Assembly: GCF_002706745.1 (NCBI RefSeq)
Contig: NZ_CP017702.1
Span: 992,001-1,056,000 of the forward strand
Source: Companilactobacillus farciminis KCTC 3681 = DSM 20184
Lineage (GTDB): Bacteria > Bacillota > Bacilli > Lactobacillales > Lactobacillaceae
Length of the DNA stretch: 64,000 nucleotides
Direction: 5' to 3'
The notes beneath the pieces are model-generated. The model worked only from the letters and a program-made list of their open reading frames with translations, was not told the origin of the DNA and made no database searches. Both the position numbers and the translations under genes were made by a program. Positions 23,371 through 32,996 of the stretch are shown here, piece by piece. Each line of letters begins with the position of its first letter. Positions within the stretch are counted from its first letter, which is position 1.

Positions 23371-24291
23371 GTGAATCGAAAAATCTTTGATGAATTATCA
23401 GAAATAAAAACAACCACACTAGATTTAGCATGGTTGTTACTGGCAATAAGTTTCACATATTTGAATTATCAAACGTTTAATATCTGGTATGGGATTTTAG
23501 GATTTATCGCCGTATTCTTCATTCATCTGTTCATTAACTTCCATAATAACTATATGGATTATAAGAATTCTACGAGTGAAGAATATCGACAAAAAATCAG
23601 TACTATCGGTATTAATCGTGAATCACTGGCAATAGTCAAAAAATGGATGCTCGGTTTGGCCATTTTTCCATTAATAATTGGAGCCTTTCTGACATATCAA
23701 ACTAGTTGGATAACGTTGATGATCGGGGTCATCGGGGTTGCCATCGGCTTGTTATATTCAGCAGGTCCCAAGCCACTTAATTCTACATTTATTGGAGAAA
23801 TCGTGGTGGCTATTGCCATAAGCCAATTGATTCCAATAGCCTACTCCTATCTTGGGTTATTCGGGTCAGGGAAATTTGATTCTAGCACTGCCATCTCAAT
23901 TGTTTTGGCCTGTCTGCCAAACACTTTTGCATTCCTATGTGCAGAGTTGAGTAATGGTACTTGTGACTTAGAAGCGGATCTCAAAAATGGTCGTAATACA
24001 TTGGTTAGTAAAGTAGGGAAAGCCAATGCCTTAAGTTTGTTTAAAGCTAGTTGGGCAATAGCCTTTCTGTTAGTGCCCATCTTAGCTTTGACGAAAGTAG
24101 TGCCTTACATTACACTGTTGATCGTGCTACTTTATCCAAACATTTGGGACGATTTTCGTCCTTATCTAAAGGAACAAGTAAAAACAAAAACTTATCCTTT
24201 GGTAATTAAAGCTGTAAGTAAATTCTCAGTAACGTATATTTTATTGATTGCTGTCGGGGCGATTATTAAATTAGTTATGTCAGTGTTATAG
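23371..24291 (+). CDS. menA: UbiA-family prenyltransferase, MenA-like
   Basis: A 306-residue membrane protein with eight to nine helices. It shows both UbiA-type aspartate motifs: NFHNNYMDYKN near residue 52 (N-x-x-x-x-x-D) and DLEADLKNGRNTL near 200. These bind the magnesium-prenyl diphosphate. MenA joins a prenyl chain to dihydroxynaphthoate in menaquinone synthesis. Many lactobacilli keep only part of that route, so another aromatic acceptor is possible. The start is GTG 23371, 13 bases after argS. Confidence 0.8.
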   Translation: MNRKIFDELSEIKTTTLDLAWLLLAISFTYLNYQTFNIWYGILGFIAVFFIHLFINFHNNYMDYKNSTSEEYRQKISTIGINRESLAIVKKWMLGLAIFPLIIGAFLTYQTSWITLMIGVIGVAIGLLYSAGPKPLNSTFIGEIVVAIAISQLIPIAYSYLGLFGSGKFDSSTAISIVLACLPNTFAFLCAELSNGTCDLEADLKNGRNTLVSKVGKANALSLFKASWAIAFLLVPILALTKVVPYITLLIVLLYPNIWDDFRPYLKEQVKTKTYPLVIKAVSKFSVTYILLIAVGAIIKLVMSVL

Positions 24292-24357
24292 TTGCAGCCT
24301 TCTCAGAAAGAGTCCATAAAAATCACTCCTAAAACTTCTTTCTGAACATAAAAGAAG

Positions 24358-24392
24358 AGCTCACCTAATTGTCGGGATTAGGTGAGCTTTTT
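24358..24392. terminator. bidirectional terminator between menA and the pseudouridine synthase gene
   Basis: AGCTCACCTAAT (24358-24369) pairs perfectly with ATTAGGTGAGCT (24377-24388), with Ts on the right and As on the left. It serves both converging genes and covers the last codons of the minus-strand gene. Confidence 0.85.
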
Positions 24393-25279
24393 GGTTGCTT
24401 TAAATAAGCACATATTAGATTATACATATTTTTTGATAATTTTGCTGAAATAATTTGGAATTTTTCACTAAAAGGTTGTTGAAAAACCAATTTATGAGCA
24501 AATAATAATAAATTCCCAGTCTTTTTATGCGGATTATAGAGTGGATCGTTAACAATGGGCCAACCTTGACTAGCCAAGTGGATTCTTAACTGATGAGTGC
24601 GACCAGTCAATAAATTCAGTTGTAATAAAGCATAATTATCGTTTTTTTGGATGACTTTAAACTTTGTCACTGAATCTAAACCAGTGGGACTAATGATTTT
24701 TTTGCGGACATCTTGAGGGTCTTGACCAATCGGCAGATCAATCGTACCAGAATCGGGGATTTCTTTGTCTAACTTGACTAGGGCTAGGTACTCACGATGC
24801 AAGGTTTTAGTGGTAAGTTGACGATTAAAGATGGGGACTAGGTATGGCGTTTTGGAGATTAATACTAAGCCAGAAGTTTCCATGTCGATTCGATGGACCA
24901 TATAGGGATGACCATTAGTTAAATAAGTTTCTACATCATTCATCAAAGAGTCATTTTCAGTTTTGATGTTTGGATGAGTCTTTTTACCAGCTTTTTTGTT
25001 GACGACAATTATATCATCGTCTTCATAAACAACGTCGACAGAGTCATTGCCAGGCAAATAATGTTGTTCTGATCGGGGTGAAAAATTAAAATTTAAAGTT
25101 ATTTCATCTAGATCTCGAACAATCGTATTAAAAGAATGGTAAGTTCCATTGATTAAAACGTCTTGTTGAATACGAAAAAAGTGTTGCCATTTCTTAGGAA
25201 TCAGCCACTTTTTTAGAAGTTCACGGATGGTTAAAGTCTCATATTTTTGTTGATGATAAGTTATGATTTTTTGATACAT
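24365..25279 (-). CDS. RluA-family pseudouridine synthase
   Basis: A 304-residue enzyme with the catalytic HRID motif (Asp132), and later LLTGRTHQLRIHLASQGWPIVND, typical of RluA/RluD-type synthases. It converts specific uridines of rRNA or tRNA to pseudouridine. The N-terminal 70 residues resemble a degenerate S4-like RNA-binding region. It is alone on the minus strand and converges with menA. Which RNA position it modifies cannot be read from the sequence. Confidence 0.9.
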   Translation of the reverse strand: MYQKIITYHQQKYETLTIRELLKKWLIPKKWQHFFRIQQDVLINGTYHSFNTIVRDLDEITLNFNFSPRSEQHYLPGNDSVDVVYEDDDIIVVNKKAGKKTHPNIKTENDSLMNDVETYLTNGHPYMVHRIDMETSGLVLISKTPYLVPIFNRQLTTKTLHREYLALVKLDKEIPDSGTIDLPIGQDPQDVRKKIISPTGLDSVTKFKVIQKNDNYALLQLNLLTGRTHQLRIHLASQGWPIVNDPLYNPHKKTGNLLLFAHKLVFQQPFSEKFQIISAKLSKNMYNLICAYLKQPKSSPNPDN

Positions 25280-25369
25280 AAGATGATTAGCTCCTTAAAG
25301 ATTTAAGACAAATTAAAAAAACACTCTCAATATGTGATAAAATTTGTTCTTATATAGAGGTATTTGATA

Positions 25370-27442
25370 ATGAATAAAAACAATGGTTTTTGGGAATGGT
25401 TTAAACCCAAATTACTAGTTGCGTGGTCTTTTATAAAGAAATATTGGAAGAGATTCCAAATTACTCGTTGGATAATCTTGGTCGTTATGATCATGATTTT
25501 GGTTTTGAGTGGATACTGGACTTACAAAGCTAAAACTTCCAATGTATCAGATCTACAGTCTTCTTTGCAGACAAAAACAACTATCATCGATAAAGATGGT
25601 GACGATGCGGGTCAATTATACGCTAGCAAAGGGACTTACGTTAGTTACGATAAAATTTCTAAGAATATTCAAAATGCGGTTATTTCGACAGAGGATCGAA
25701 CTTTTTGGACTAATCCAGGTTTCAGTATCAAGGGTTATATTCGAGCTGCGATAGGTTACGTCATTCATCACGGTATCACTGGTGGTGGTAGTACTTTAAC
25801 TCAGCAATTGGCAAAGAATTCTTTGTTAACCCAAAAGCAGACTTTATCCAGAAAAGGTGAGGAATTATTCCTTTCAATTGAAATAAATCGAGTGTATTCA
25901 AAGAAACAAATTTTAACGATGTATTTGAATAATGCTTATTTTGGTAATGGTGTTTGGGGTGTTCAAGATGCTTCTGAAAAGTATTTCGGTAAGAATGCAT
26001 CAGAGCTAAATCCTGCTGAAGGGGCTGTTCTGGCCGCTATTTTGAAAGCACCTAATTATTATAACCCAATTGATAGTATGAAAAACTCACTGGCTCGACG
26101 TAATTTAGTTTTAGGGTTGATGGTTGATAATAATAAATTGTCTGCTTCACAGGCTAGTTATTATAAGAATACTTCCATTAATCTGAATGATAACTACGAA
26201 GTCAGCAGTTCTTACAAGTATCCTTACTTCTTTGATGCTGTTATCGCTGAAGCGGTTAATAAGTATGGTCTCAAAGAAGACGATATTTTGAATAAGGGGT
26301 ACAAAATCTATACGACTTTAGATCAAGAAATGCAGTCTTCAATGCAAAAGACGTTTGATAATAATTACTTGTTCCCGGCTAATGCAGCTGACGGGACAAA
26401 GGTTCAAGGAGCCTCAGTCGCAGTTGATCCTAAGAATGGTGGCGTCTTGGCAGTTATTGGTGGACGTGGTGAACATACCTTTAGAGGGTGGAACCGAGCT
26501 ACTCAATTGGCACGTCAGCCAGGTTCGACGATTAAGCCATTAGCAGTTTATACACCGGCAATTGAAAATGGCTATAGCTATGATTCAGAATTACCTAACC
26601 AAATCACTAGTTTTGGTAAGAATAAATATTCTCCAACTAATGCTGATGGAATTTATTCTGACACGATTCCAATGTACAAGGCACTTTATCAGAGTGAAAA
26701 TGTGCCTGCTGTAGCGTTGCTAGATAAAATTGGTGTCAAAAAAGGTGTCGATTCTGTCGAAAACTTTGGTATCAAGGTACATAAGTCTGATCAAAACTTG
26801 GCTTTGGCACTAGGTGGTCTGGAATATGGTGTTTCTCCATTGCAAATGGCTAGAGCCTATACAGCTTTTGCCAATGAAGGAAAGCTTGCCAGCACGCACT
26901 TTATTACTAAAATCGTTGATTCAACTGGTACTGTAGTGGTCGATAATAGTAATTCTTCTACTAAACAAATTATTAGTAAGAGTACTGCTAAAGAGATGAC
27001 TAGTATGATGTTGGGAGTTTATAACGAGGGTACTGGTAAGTATGCTAAACCTTCAGGCTATCAAATTGCTGGTAAAACTGGTTCAACCGAAGTACCACAA
27101 TCTTGGGGTTATGCTGGGACTAAGGATCAATGGATGATAGGTTATACACCAGATGTCGTAGTTGCTAGTTGGATGGGATTTGATAAATCTGATCAAAATC
27201 ATTTCCTAACTTCAGCTAATGAAAATGGCATGTCAACCTTATTCAAGAACGAGATGTCAAGTATCCTGCCAGAGACTAAGCAAACTAGTTTTGGAGTCAA
27301 GGACGCAACGACTTTAGCTAATGCAACTGATACGGATGACGATGACAATGATATTTCAAAATCCATTCAAGATGGAGTAAATAACATTAAAAATAAAGCC
27401 ACAGAATGGTACAATGATATTAAGAACTTTTTTGGTCAATAG
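25370..27442 (+). CDS. class A penicillin-binding protein (PBP1A family)
   Basis: A 690-residue bifunctional wall synthase. A membrane anchor lies at residues 33-50. The GT51 transglycosylase domain follows (ISTEDRTFW, GGGSTLTQQLAKN). The transpeptidase domain carries SxxK in RQPGSTIKP (Ser386), SxN as SEN in QSENVPA, and KTG in AGKTGSTEVP. The C-terminus is acidic (DTDDDDND). It polymerises and cross-links peptidoglycan outside the membrane. ATG 25370 is preferred over TTG 25364 by its spacing to AGAGG. Confidence 0.94.
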   Translation: MNKNNGFWEWFKPKLLVAWSFIKKYWKRFQITRWIILVVMIMILVLSGYWTYKAKTSNVSDLQSSLQTKTTIIDKDGDDAGQLYASKGTYVSYDKISKNIQNAVISTEDRTFWTNPGFSIKGYIRAAIGYVIHHGITGGGSTLTQQLAKNSLLTQKQTLSRKGEELFLSIEINRVYSKKQILTMYLNNAYFGNGVWGVQDASEKYFGKNASELNPAEGAVLAAILKAPNYYNPIDSMKNSLARRNLVLGLMVDNNKLSASQASYYKNTSINLNDNYEVSSSYKYPYFFDAVIAEAVNKYGLKEDDILNKGYKIYTTLDQEMQSSMQKTFDNNYLFPANAADGTKVQGASVAVDPKNGGVLAVIGGRGEHTFRGWNRATQLARQPGSTIKPLAVYTPAIENGYSYDSELPNQITSFGKNKYSPTNADGIYSDTIPMYKALYQSENVPAVALLDKIGVKKGVDSVENFGIKVHKSDQNLALALGGLEYGVSPLQMARAYTAFANEGKLASTHFITKIVDSTGTVVVDNSNSSTKQIISKSTAKEMTSMMLGVYNEGTGKYAKPSGYQIAGKTGSTEVPQSWGYAGTKDQWMIGYTPDVVVASWMGFDKSDQNHFLTSANENGMSTLFKNEMSSILPETKQTSFGVKDATTLANATDTDDDDNDISKSIQDGVNNIKNKATEWYNDIKNFFGQ

Positions 27443-27451
27443 GAGGACTAT

Positions 27452-27793
27452 ATGAACATTTACGATAGCGCCAATCAACTTGAACAAGACTTAAGAAAGA
27501 CAACAGAAGTTGCTGAATTAAAGCTTGCTTTTGAAGCTGTTAAGGCTAATGACTTGGCATACAAACTTTTTGATAAAGTTCAAAACAAACAATTTGAATT
27601 ACAACAAAAACAAATGCAAGGTCAAGAAATTACAGACGACGACATTAAGGCAATGCGTGAACTTACAGACCAACTTTCAAATTACAGTGAAATCCAAAAC
27701 TTAATGGAAAAAGAGCAAAAGATGAATTCTATGATGGATGAATTGAATAAGATTATTTCAAAGCCTATCGCAGAAATTTATCAAGATAAATAA
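27452..27793 (+). CDS. ylbF: YlbF/YmcA family regulator
   Basis: A 113-residue helical protein of the Com_YlbF family, with KLAFEAVKANDLAYKLFDKV and a Gln-rich helix (ELQQKQMQGQEIT). In Bacillus, YlbF with YmcA and YaaT forms a complex that helps RNase Y process certain operon transcripts. Only this member is seen here. It starts 9 bases after the PBP gene and is followed by yhaO, so it belongs to the same run. Confidence 0.85.
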   Translation: MNIYDSANQLEQDLRKTTEVAELKLAFEAVKANDLAYKLFDKVQNKQFELQQKQMQGQEITDDDIKAMRELTDQLSNYSEIQNLMEKEQKMNSMMDELNKIISKPIAEIYQDK

Positions 27794-27852
27794 CAAGGAC
27801 TTAGGGCTTAAGTATTTTGCTCAAGTCCTTTTCTTTTACAGAGGGAGTTAAA

Positions 27853-29013
27853 ATGAAGTTTTTACATGCGGCAGATTTACATTTAGATACGCCATTTGTG
27901 GGGATCAACGATTTTTCTAAGGAATTGCAAAAGAAATTGCAAGATTCAACTTATCAGGCTGCCAGAAATCTCTTTGACACAGCTTTGACAGAAGAAGTGG
28001 ATTTTGTGATTTTGGCGGGTGATATTTTTGACGACACCGACAGTTCCCTTAAAGCACAAATGTTTTTACGCGATGAGTTTGAAAAGCTGAATCAAGCTGA
28101 TATCGCGGTCTATTTGATTTACGGTAATCATGATTATTATCGTAATAATTTTGCTGTGGTTAACTTTCCTGAAAATGTCCATATTTTTGAACAAGATGTC
28201 TCGACCGAAACTTTGACTACTAGTGATGGGGTAAAAGTCGGCATCACTGGTTTTAGCTATTATCAACAACATATCAACCAAGCGGTCGTCAAAAGTTACC
28301 CTAGTCGTGGCGATTTCGATTATCAAATTGGTATCTTGCATGCTGGCGTGGGCGATGACAATTATGCACCGTTTCAAATCAATGATTTGATTCAAAAGGG
28401 CTATGACTATTGGGCCTTAGGTCATATCCATAAACGAGAAGTTTTATGCGATAGTCCGGCTATCGTCTATCCTGGTGACATTCAAGGTCGCAATCAAAAT
28501 GAGACTACTCCTAAGGGCTTTTATATCGTAACGGTTGAAGACCACTTGACTAAGTTAAAATTCGTTAAGAGTAGCGTTTATACGTGGGATAAAGTAACAT
28601 TGAACGTTAAAAATGACTCAGTTGATAGTTTAATAACTAAAATTACTGACAGTTTGAATCAACCTGATACCTTATTAACTTTGACGATCAATAATGCCCA
28701 AAATTTGTCTGATGACGTCATTAGAACTATCAAGCGCAATGAATTGCAACATCATTTTGCTGAGGTCGAGACGCCAAGTATTTTGTATAAGATTGTTTTG
28801 AAGTTCAATGACAATCCCCAACTGTCGCAAATTGATCAAAAATATTGGAAACAAGCCCAAAATCAAACGTTAGATTTAGATAAAATTAAAGATTTAGATA
28901 GTAAACTGTATGCTGAAAGTATTATTCGAGACCATATCAATGATCGTGAATTTTTACAAAATATTACCGAATTAGTAAAGAACACAATTAATCAAAAATA
29001 TACTGGAGAATAA
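27853..29013 (+). CDS. yhaO: SbcD-like DNA exonuclease subunit YhaO
   Basis: A 386-residue calcineurin-type metallophosphoesterase. Metal-site motifs are in order: HAADLHLDTPF, DIFDD, YGNHDYYR, ILHAGVGDDN and ALGHIHKRE. It pairs with the ATPase encoded next, in a Mre11-Rad50-like arrangement, and probably trims or opens DNA ends. ATG 27853 follows GAGGGAG; the TTG-initiated longer frame from 27817 overlaps the terminator-like region and lacks a site. Two bases separate it from yhaN. Confidence 0.9.
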   Translation: MKFLHAADLHLDTPFVGINDFSKELQKKLQDSTYQAARNLFDTALTEEVDFVILAGDIFDDTDSSLKAQMFLRDEFEKLNQADIAVYLIYGNHDYYRNNFAVVNFPENVHIFEQDVSTETLTTSDGVKVGITGFSYYQQHINQAVVKSYPSRGDFDYQIGILHAGVGDDNYAPFQINDLIQKGYDYWALGHIHKREVLCDSPAIVYPGDIQGRNQNETTPKGFYIVTVEDHLTKLKFVKSSVYTWDKVTLNVKNDSVDSLITKITDSLNQPDTLLTLTINNAQNLSDDVIRTIKRNELQHHFAEVETPSILYKIVLKFNDNPQLSQIDQKYWKQAQNQTLDLDKIKDLDSKLYAESIIRDHINDREFLQNITELVKNTINQKYTGE

Positions 29014-29015
29014 TC

Positions 29016-31445
29016 GTGAAATTAGTTAAAGCAAGCATATACGGTTTCGGTAAGTGGATCGACCAAGAATTTAACTTTGTTTCAGATTATCAAGTTATTT
29101 TTGGTTTCAACGAAGCCGGGAAAACCACTCTCCTGAACTTTATCCAGAGTATCCTCTTTGGATTTGCAACGGCTCGAGGAGATAATAAATATTTACAATA
29201 CAAGCCTAAGAACGGTAATCGCTATGGTGGCGAATTGCTATTTTTAGCACCAGATCAAAGTCACTGGACAGTTCGCCGAATTGACGGTAAAGGTGATGGG
29301 GAACTGACAGTTTTTCATGATGATCAATTACTTCCTGATGAATCGCTCAAACAAATCGTTGGTAATTTTACTAAAGAGGATTTTGAAAATACTCACGTCT
29401 TCGATGATAAAAATATCTTGTCGATTTATAGTTTGAATGAACAGCAATTAGAAACTGAAGTCATGTCGATTGGGGCTGTTGGTAGTAAAGAATGGTTGAA
29501 GGTAGCCGATAAGCTTTCGCATGCTGCTGATGATCTTTATAAGCCTAGAGGGCAAAAGCAGCCTTTAGTCGTGAATTTAAAAAAGCATAAGGAACTCTTA
29601 GAAGAGAAGTCAGAGATTGAGAATCAACAAGTAGCTTATCAACGAGTAAAACAACAATTAGAACAAACGCAAAAAGATTTTGATGACAATGCGATTTCTT
29701 TAAAAAAAGCTACTGAATCTGAAAATGATTTACGTAATTTAGATAAGAAATGGTATCGTTTCGACCAATTGCAGCAACAAAATGATCCTAAACACGAAGT
29801 AGCAAACATTAGTAATGCTGATTGGGAAACAGTTTTAAAGGCTAATCAGGAATTGAGTACCTTAAAAGATACCGCCACAACGAGTAAGGTCTCTAATCTA
29901 GACAATGTTGAAAAGCAAATTTTAAAAAATTATCACCAAAATCAAACTCGTTTAGATTATATTCGTAATCAGAAATTTGAATTGCAAAACCTACAATTTC
30001 ATAGGGATGATATGAATACCAAATTGTTGCGTGTGGATACGCAAGTGGACCAATTATTCAAAAATCATCCTGAACTTTCAGAGGACATGTTGCCTTTGAC
30101 AGGTGAAGAGATTGACCAGATGACACCAACAGAAAACAATAACAACAATATATTTTTATTGATCTGTATCGTTGCAGTTATTTTGGCTTTGGTAGTCGGC
30201 AATCCGCTCAAGATAATTTTGATTATTGCGGCAATTGCTAGTGGCGTCTGGTACTGGTATCAAAATCAAGCTAGTAGCCAACCAGATTTGAACAATTTAC
30301 CTTTTATTAAGCAAAAGGGCTACGTTAATGTATCACGTGAGAATATTATTGGTTTACAAGGTACAGTAATTGCTTTGGATAATTTCCACGGTACTCAAAA
30401 AGGTTTGATCGATGGAATCAAAGGTATTGAGATCGATTTAAATAAATGGCGTAAGATTCTGATTGAACTAGACGTTTTGGATAATTCTTATAAAGATGAT
30501 AATTATAATGAACAAATAGAAAAATATTTTGCACATTTGGATGCCATCAAGGCTAAGGCTGATTTGGAACAGAAGAGCCAAGCTGCAACTAAGCAAATGG
30601 ATGAACAAAGAGATCAACGCTTGCGTGAATTGAATAATGAAATCTTTGCAGTCTTGCAAAAGTATCAAGCAGTCAACATGGATGAATTTATGAGAATGCA
30701 TACGCAACAAGTGCAAAACCAAAAGATAACTAATCAGATCAAACAAGACAAAGACTTCTTGGGCCGAGACTTAGAAGCCTTGCAAGCTTATCCAACGCAT
30801 CAGTCCTTGATTGAGAAATTAGCTACTGTTACCAAAGAAACGGCTGCTTTGACTGACAAAAACAATGATTTGAATCGTCAAATTGGTTCCTTAAAAGAAC
30901 AAATGCAACAAATTTACGACAACAGTCATTATCAACGAGTCGTCTTAGCGTTGGCTCAAAATAAACAGGATATTTTGGAAAATTACGATGAATGGCTATC
31001 AAAGAAACTTGCTAGCGATTGGATCAGAAACATGTTAAATGTTGCGACAGAAAATCGATATCCAAAAATGCTCGAAAGGGCAGCTGAATATTTTGCTTTG
31101 TTGACTAATGACAATTATTCAAAAATCAACTTTGATCAAAAGAATTTAACAGTTTTGAGTAAGAATAAAATTAGTTTTGACGTTCGCGAGTTGTCAAAAG
31201 CTACAACAATTCAGCTGTATTTGGCTTTGAGATTGGCATTTGTGACTGAAATTTCAGACTTGATCAAATTACCGATTTTGATCGATGACGCGTTTGTCGA
31301 TTTTGACGTTTCTAGAAAAGAAAATGTTTTTAAGTTGATTCAAGAAATTTCCAAGAGCAACCAAGTAATTTACGTTACTGCCAATGAACCAACAGCAATT
31401 CCACAAGAACACATTTTGACTTTGGGGGGGAATATTAGTGCCTAA
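29016..31445 (+). CDS. yhaN: SbcC/Rad50-like ATPase YhaN
   Basis: An 809-residue ABC-type ATPase with Walker A GFNEAGKTTLLNF near residue 35 and a late Walker B-like LIDDAFVDFD. Long coiled coils fill the middle. Unusually for Rad50-like proteins, but typical of YhaN, two hydrophobic helices lie within the coiled coil (about residues 375-410, FLLICIVAVILALVVG), suggesting membrane attachment. It acts with YhaO. The start is GTG 29016. Confidence 0.9.
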   Translation: MKLVKASIYGFGKWIDQEFNFVSDYQVIFGFNEAGKTTLLNFIQSILFGFATARGDNKYLQYKPKNGNRYGGELLFLAPDQSHWTVRRIDGKGDGELTVFHDDQLLPDESLKQIVGNFTKEDFENTHVFDDKNILSIYSLNEQQLETEVMSIGAVGSKEWLKVADKLSHAADDLYKPRGQKQPLVVNLKKHKELLEEKSEIENQQVAYQRVKQQLEQTQKDFDDNAISLKKATESENDLRNLDKKWYRFDQLQQQNDPKHEVANISNADWETVLKANQELSTLKDTATTSKVSNLDNVEKQILKNYHQNQTRLDYIRNQKFELQNLQFHRDDMNTKLLRVDTQVDQLFKNHPELSEDMLPLTGEEIDQMTPTENNNNNIFLLICIVAVILALVVGNPLKIILIIAAIASGVWYWYQNQASSQPDLNNLPFIKQKGYVNVSRENIIGLQGTVIALDNFHGTQKGLIDGIKGIEIDLNKWRKILIELDVLDNSYKDDNYNEQIEKYFAHLDAIKAKADLEQKSQAATKQMDEQRDQRLRELNNEIFAVLQKYQAVNMDEFMRMHTQQVQNQKITNQIKQDKDFLGRDLEALQAYPTHQSLIEKLATVTKETAALTDKNNDLNRQIGSLKEQMQQIYDNSHYQRVVLALAQNKQDILENYDEWLSKKLASDWIRNMLNVATENRYPKMLERAAEYFALLTNDNYSKINFDQKNLTVLSKNKISFDVRELSKATTIQLYLALRLAFVTEISDLIKLPILIDDAFVDFDVSRKENVFKLIQEISKSNQVIYVTANEPTAIPQEHILTLGGNISA

Positions 31446-32376
31446 GCATATTATAGATTTTAATAAAGGCGAGAATATGAGCTTGGAGGTAATTATCAAG
31501 CGTTCGGATTTTCGTTTAGCAAAGAATGGCAAGAACTTTTTATCGTTAGTATTCGAAGATAAGTCAGGACAAATTCCTGGTAAATATTGGGATGCTAGTG
31601 AAGAAGATGCAAAGAGGTTTCACGTTGGAGCAGTTGTACAACTAGAAGGCCGTCGTGATGTCTATCAAGGCAAGCCACAAGTAAATATCACACGTCTGGG
31701 GTTATTGGACCCAAATACTGTTGATATGTCGCAATTCGTTCAAACAGCACCTATGAAACAAAGCGATATGGAAAATGAATTCGACGACGTCTTTTTGCAA
31801 ATTACTAATGGAGCTTGGAATCGAATCGTTAGATATTTATTCAAGAAATATCATGATCGATTCTTCACTAGTGCTGCTGCCAAGAGCAATCACCATGATT
31901 TTCAAGGAGGGTTGGCATATCACACTTTGAGTATGGTGAGAATGGCAGAGAGTATCTCTGATCAATATCCACAGATCAATCGAGCACTTTTACTTGCCGG
32001 AGCATGCCTCCATGATTTCGGTAAGATCATCGAATTGTCCGGTAGTTTAGATATTGAATATACTTTTGAAGGTAACATGCTAGGACATATCACGATCGTA
32101 GACGAAGAAATCGTTAAAGCGGCGACCGATTTGGATATTAGTCTAGATAGTGAAGACATGATTTTATTGAGACACATGATTCTGTCACACCATGGCTTAT
32201 TAGAATATGGTTCGCCAGAACGTCCTAAATTGTTGGAAGCTGAAGTATTGCACAATATTGATATGATGGATGCTTCAATCAATATGATCACGAAAGCCTT
32301 GGACAAGACTGAGAATGGTAAATTCTCTGAACGTGTCTTTGGACTCGATAATCGTTCATTTTATAAACATAGTTAG
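31438..32376 (+). CDS. yhaM: 3'-5' exoribonuclease YhaM
   Basis: A 312-residue protein with an N-terminal OB-fold nucleic-acid domain (about 10-90) and an HD hydrolase domain with HTLSMVRMAE, HDFGKI and LSHHGLLEYGS. It degrades RNA, and in Bacillus also DNA, from the 3' end. GTG 31438 is chosen over ATG 31477 because PKHIIDFNKGE matches family N-termini and GGGGGG lies 9 bases upstream; this start overlaps the yhaN stop by 8 bases. It completes the yhaO-yhaN-yhaM set known from Bacillus. Confidence 0.92.
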   Translation: MPKHIIDFNKGENMSLEVIIKRSDFRLAKNGKNFLSLVFEDKSGQIPGKYWDASEEDAKRFHVGAVVQLEGRRDVYQGKPQVNITRLGLLDPNTVDMSQFVQTAPMKQSDMENEFDDVFLQITNGAWNRIVRYLFKKYHDRFFTSAAAKSNHHDFQGGLAYHTLSMVRMAESISDQYPQINRALLLAGACLHDFGKIIELSGSLDIEYTFEGNMLGHITIVDEEIVKAATDLDISLDSEDMILLRHMILSHHGLLEYGSPERPKLLEAEVLHNIDMMDASINMITKALDKTENGKFSERVFGLDNRSFYKHS

Positions 32377-32384
32377 TTAAATAA

Positions 32385-32428
32385 AAAATGCTCGTTTAGA
32401 TATTTGATATCTAAGCGGGCATTTTTTT
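32385..32428. terminator. bidirectional terminator between yhaM and the usp gene
   Basis: A long stem (AATGCTCGTTTAGATA with TATCTAAGCGGGCATT) has a T-run on the right and an A-run on the left. It serves both converging genes. Confidence 0.85.
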
Positions 32429-32888
32429 AGCGGACAACAATTACGGATACAGGAGCTTTTTTAGCGAGGCGAGAACCAACACTGGCAGTAATTTTAGAAC
32501 GAGGATCGATCATGTCAGCACCGGTTACGATTAAGTCAGGATTGAAGTCGGGGATAACACGGTCAATAATAACGTCATCGATATCACCGTCTTCATAAAC
32601 TAAGGGCTCAACTTTTTTGAGACCAATTTTTTCTGCTAATTTCACATAGTGATTAACGGCTGCTTCTAATTCTTCACGTTTTTCTTTTAATTTTGCTGGT
32701 GTTAAAGAATCAAAGATATTGATATCTTCATTTTCCAGCACGGAAACGATACCTAAGTAAGCACCATAGTCGTGTGCTAGGGTAACGGCAAATCTAAAAG
32801 CTTTAATAGTCGATTCATTGTCATCCTCGTCAATCGTCAAAAGAATTCGTCGATATACTAAAGGATCATTAATTGATTGATAGTCCAT
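32427..32888 (-). CDS. universal stress protein, UspA family
   Basis: A 153-residue protein of the usual family length. ATG 32888 (MDYQSINDP) has AGGGAGGAG just upstream, so the longer frame from 32975 is discarded. The fold begins YRRILLTIDEDD and ends with the nucleotide-loop pattern TGADMIDPRSK, then VGSRLAKKAPVSVIVV. Usp proteins bind ATP or similar ligands and act in stress survival; the specific role is unknown. It stands alone downstream of prsA on the minus strand. Confidence 0.9.
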   Translation of the reverse strand: MDYQSINDPLVYRRILLTIDEDDNESTIKAFRFAVTLAHDYGAYLGIVSVLENEDINIFDSLTPAKLKEKREELEAAVNHYVKLAEKIGLKKVEPLVYEDGDIDDVIIDRVIPDFNPDLIVTGADMIDPRSKITASVGSRLAKKAPVSVIVVR

Positions 32889-32950
32889 ATGAACTCCTCC
32901 CTTATTGGTTGCTTTCATTTTTAATAATAACCAATTTGTTTGGAAAATAA

Positions 32951-32986
32951 AAAAATAACGTCGGAAATCATCCAACGTTATTTTTA
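32951..32986 (-). terminator. terminator of prsA
   Basis: AAAATAACGT pairs with ACGTTATTTT, with the internal GG/CC pair closing an AAATCAT loop. T-runs are present on both strands. It lies just beyond the prsA stop. Confidence 0.8.
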
Positions 32987-32996
32987 TTTTTTTAAA

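Noticed and set aside
24304..24344. Inverted repeat CAGAAAGA/TCTTTCTG after menA as a terminator
   Set aside because: The loop is long and no T-run follows. The perfect hairpin at 24358-24392 is the better terminator.
32889..32975. Longer start of the universal stress protein
   Set aside because: The extra 29 residues are not like Usp proteins and cover the ribosome site AGGGAGGAG that serves ATG 32888.
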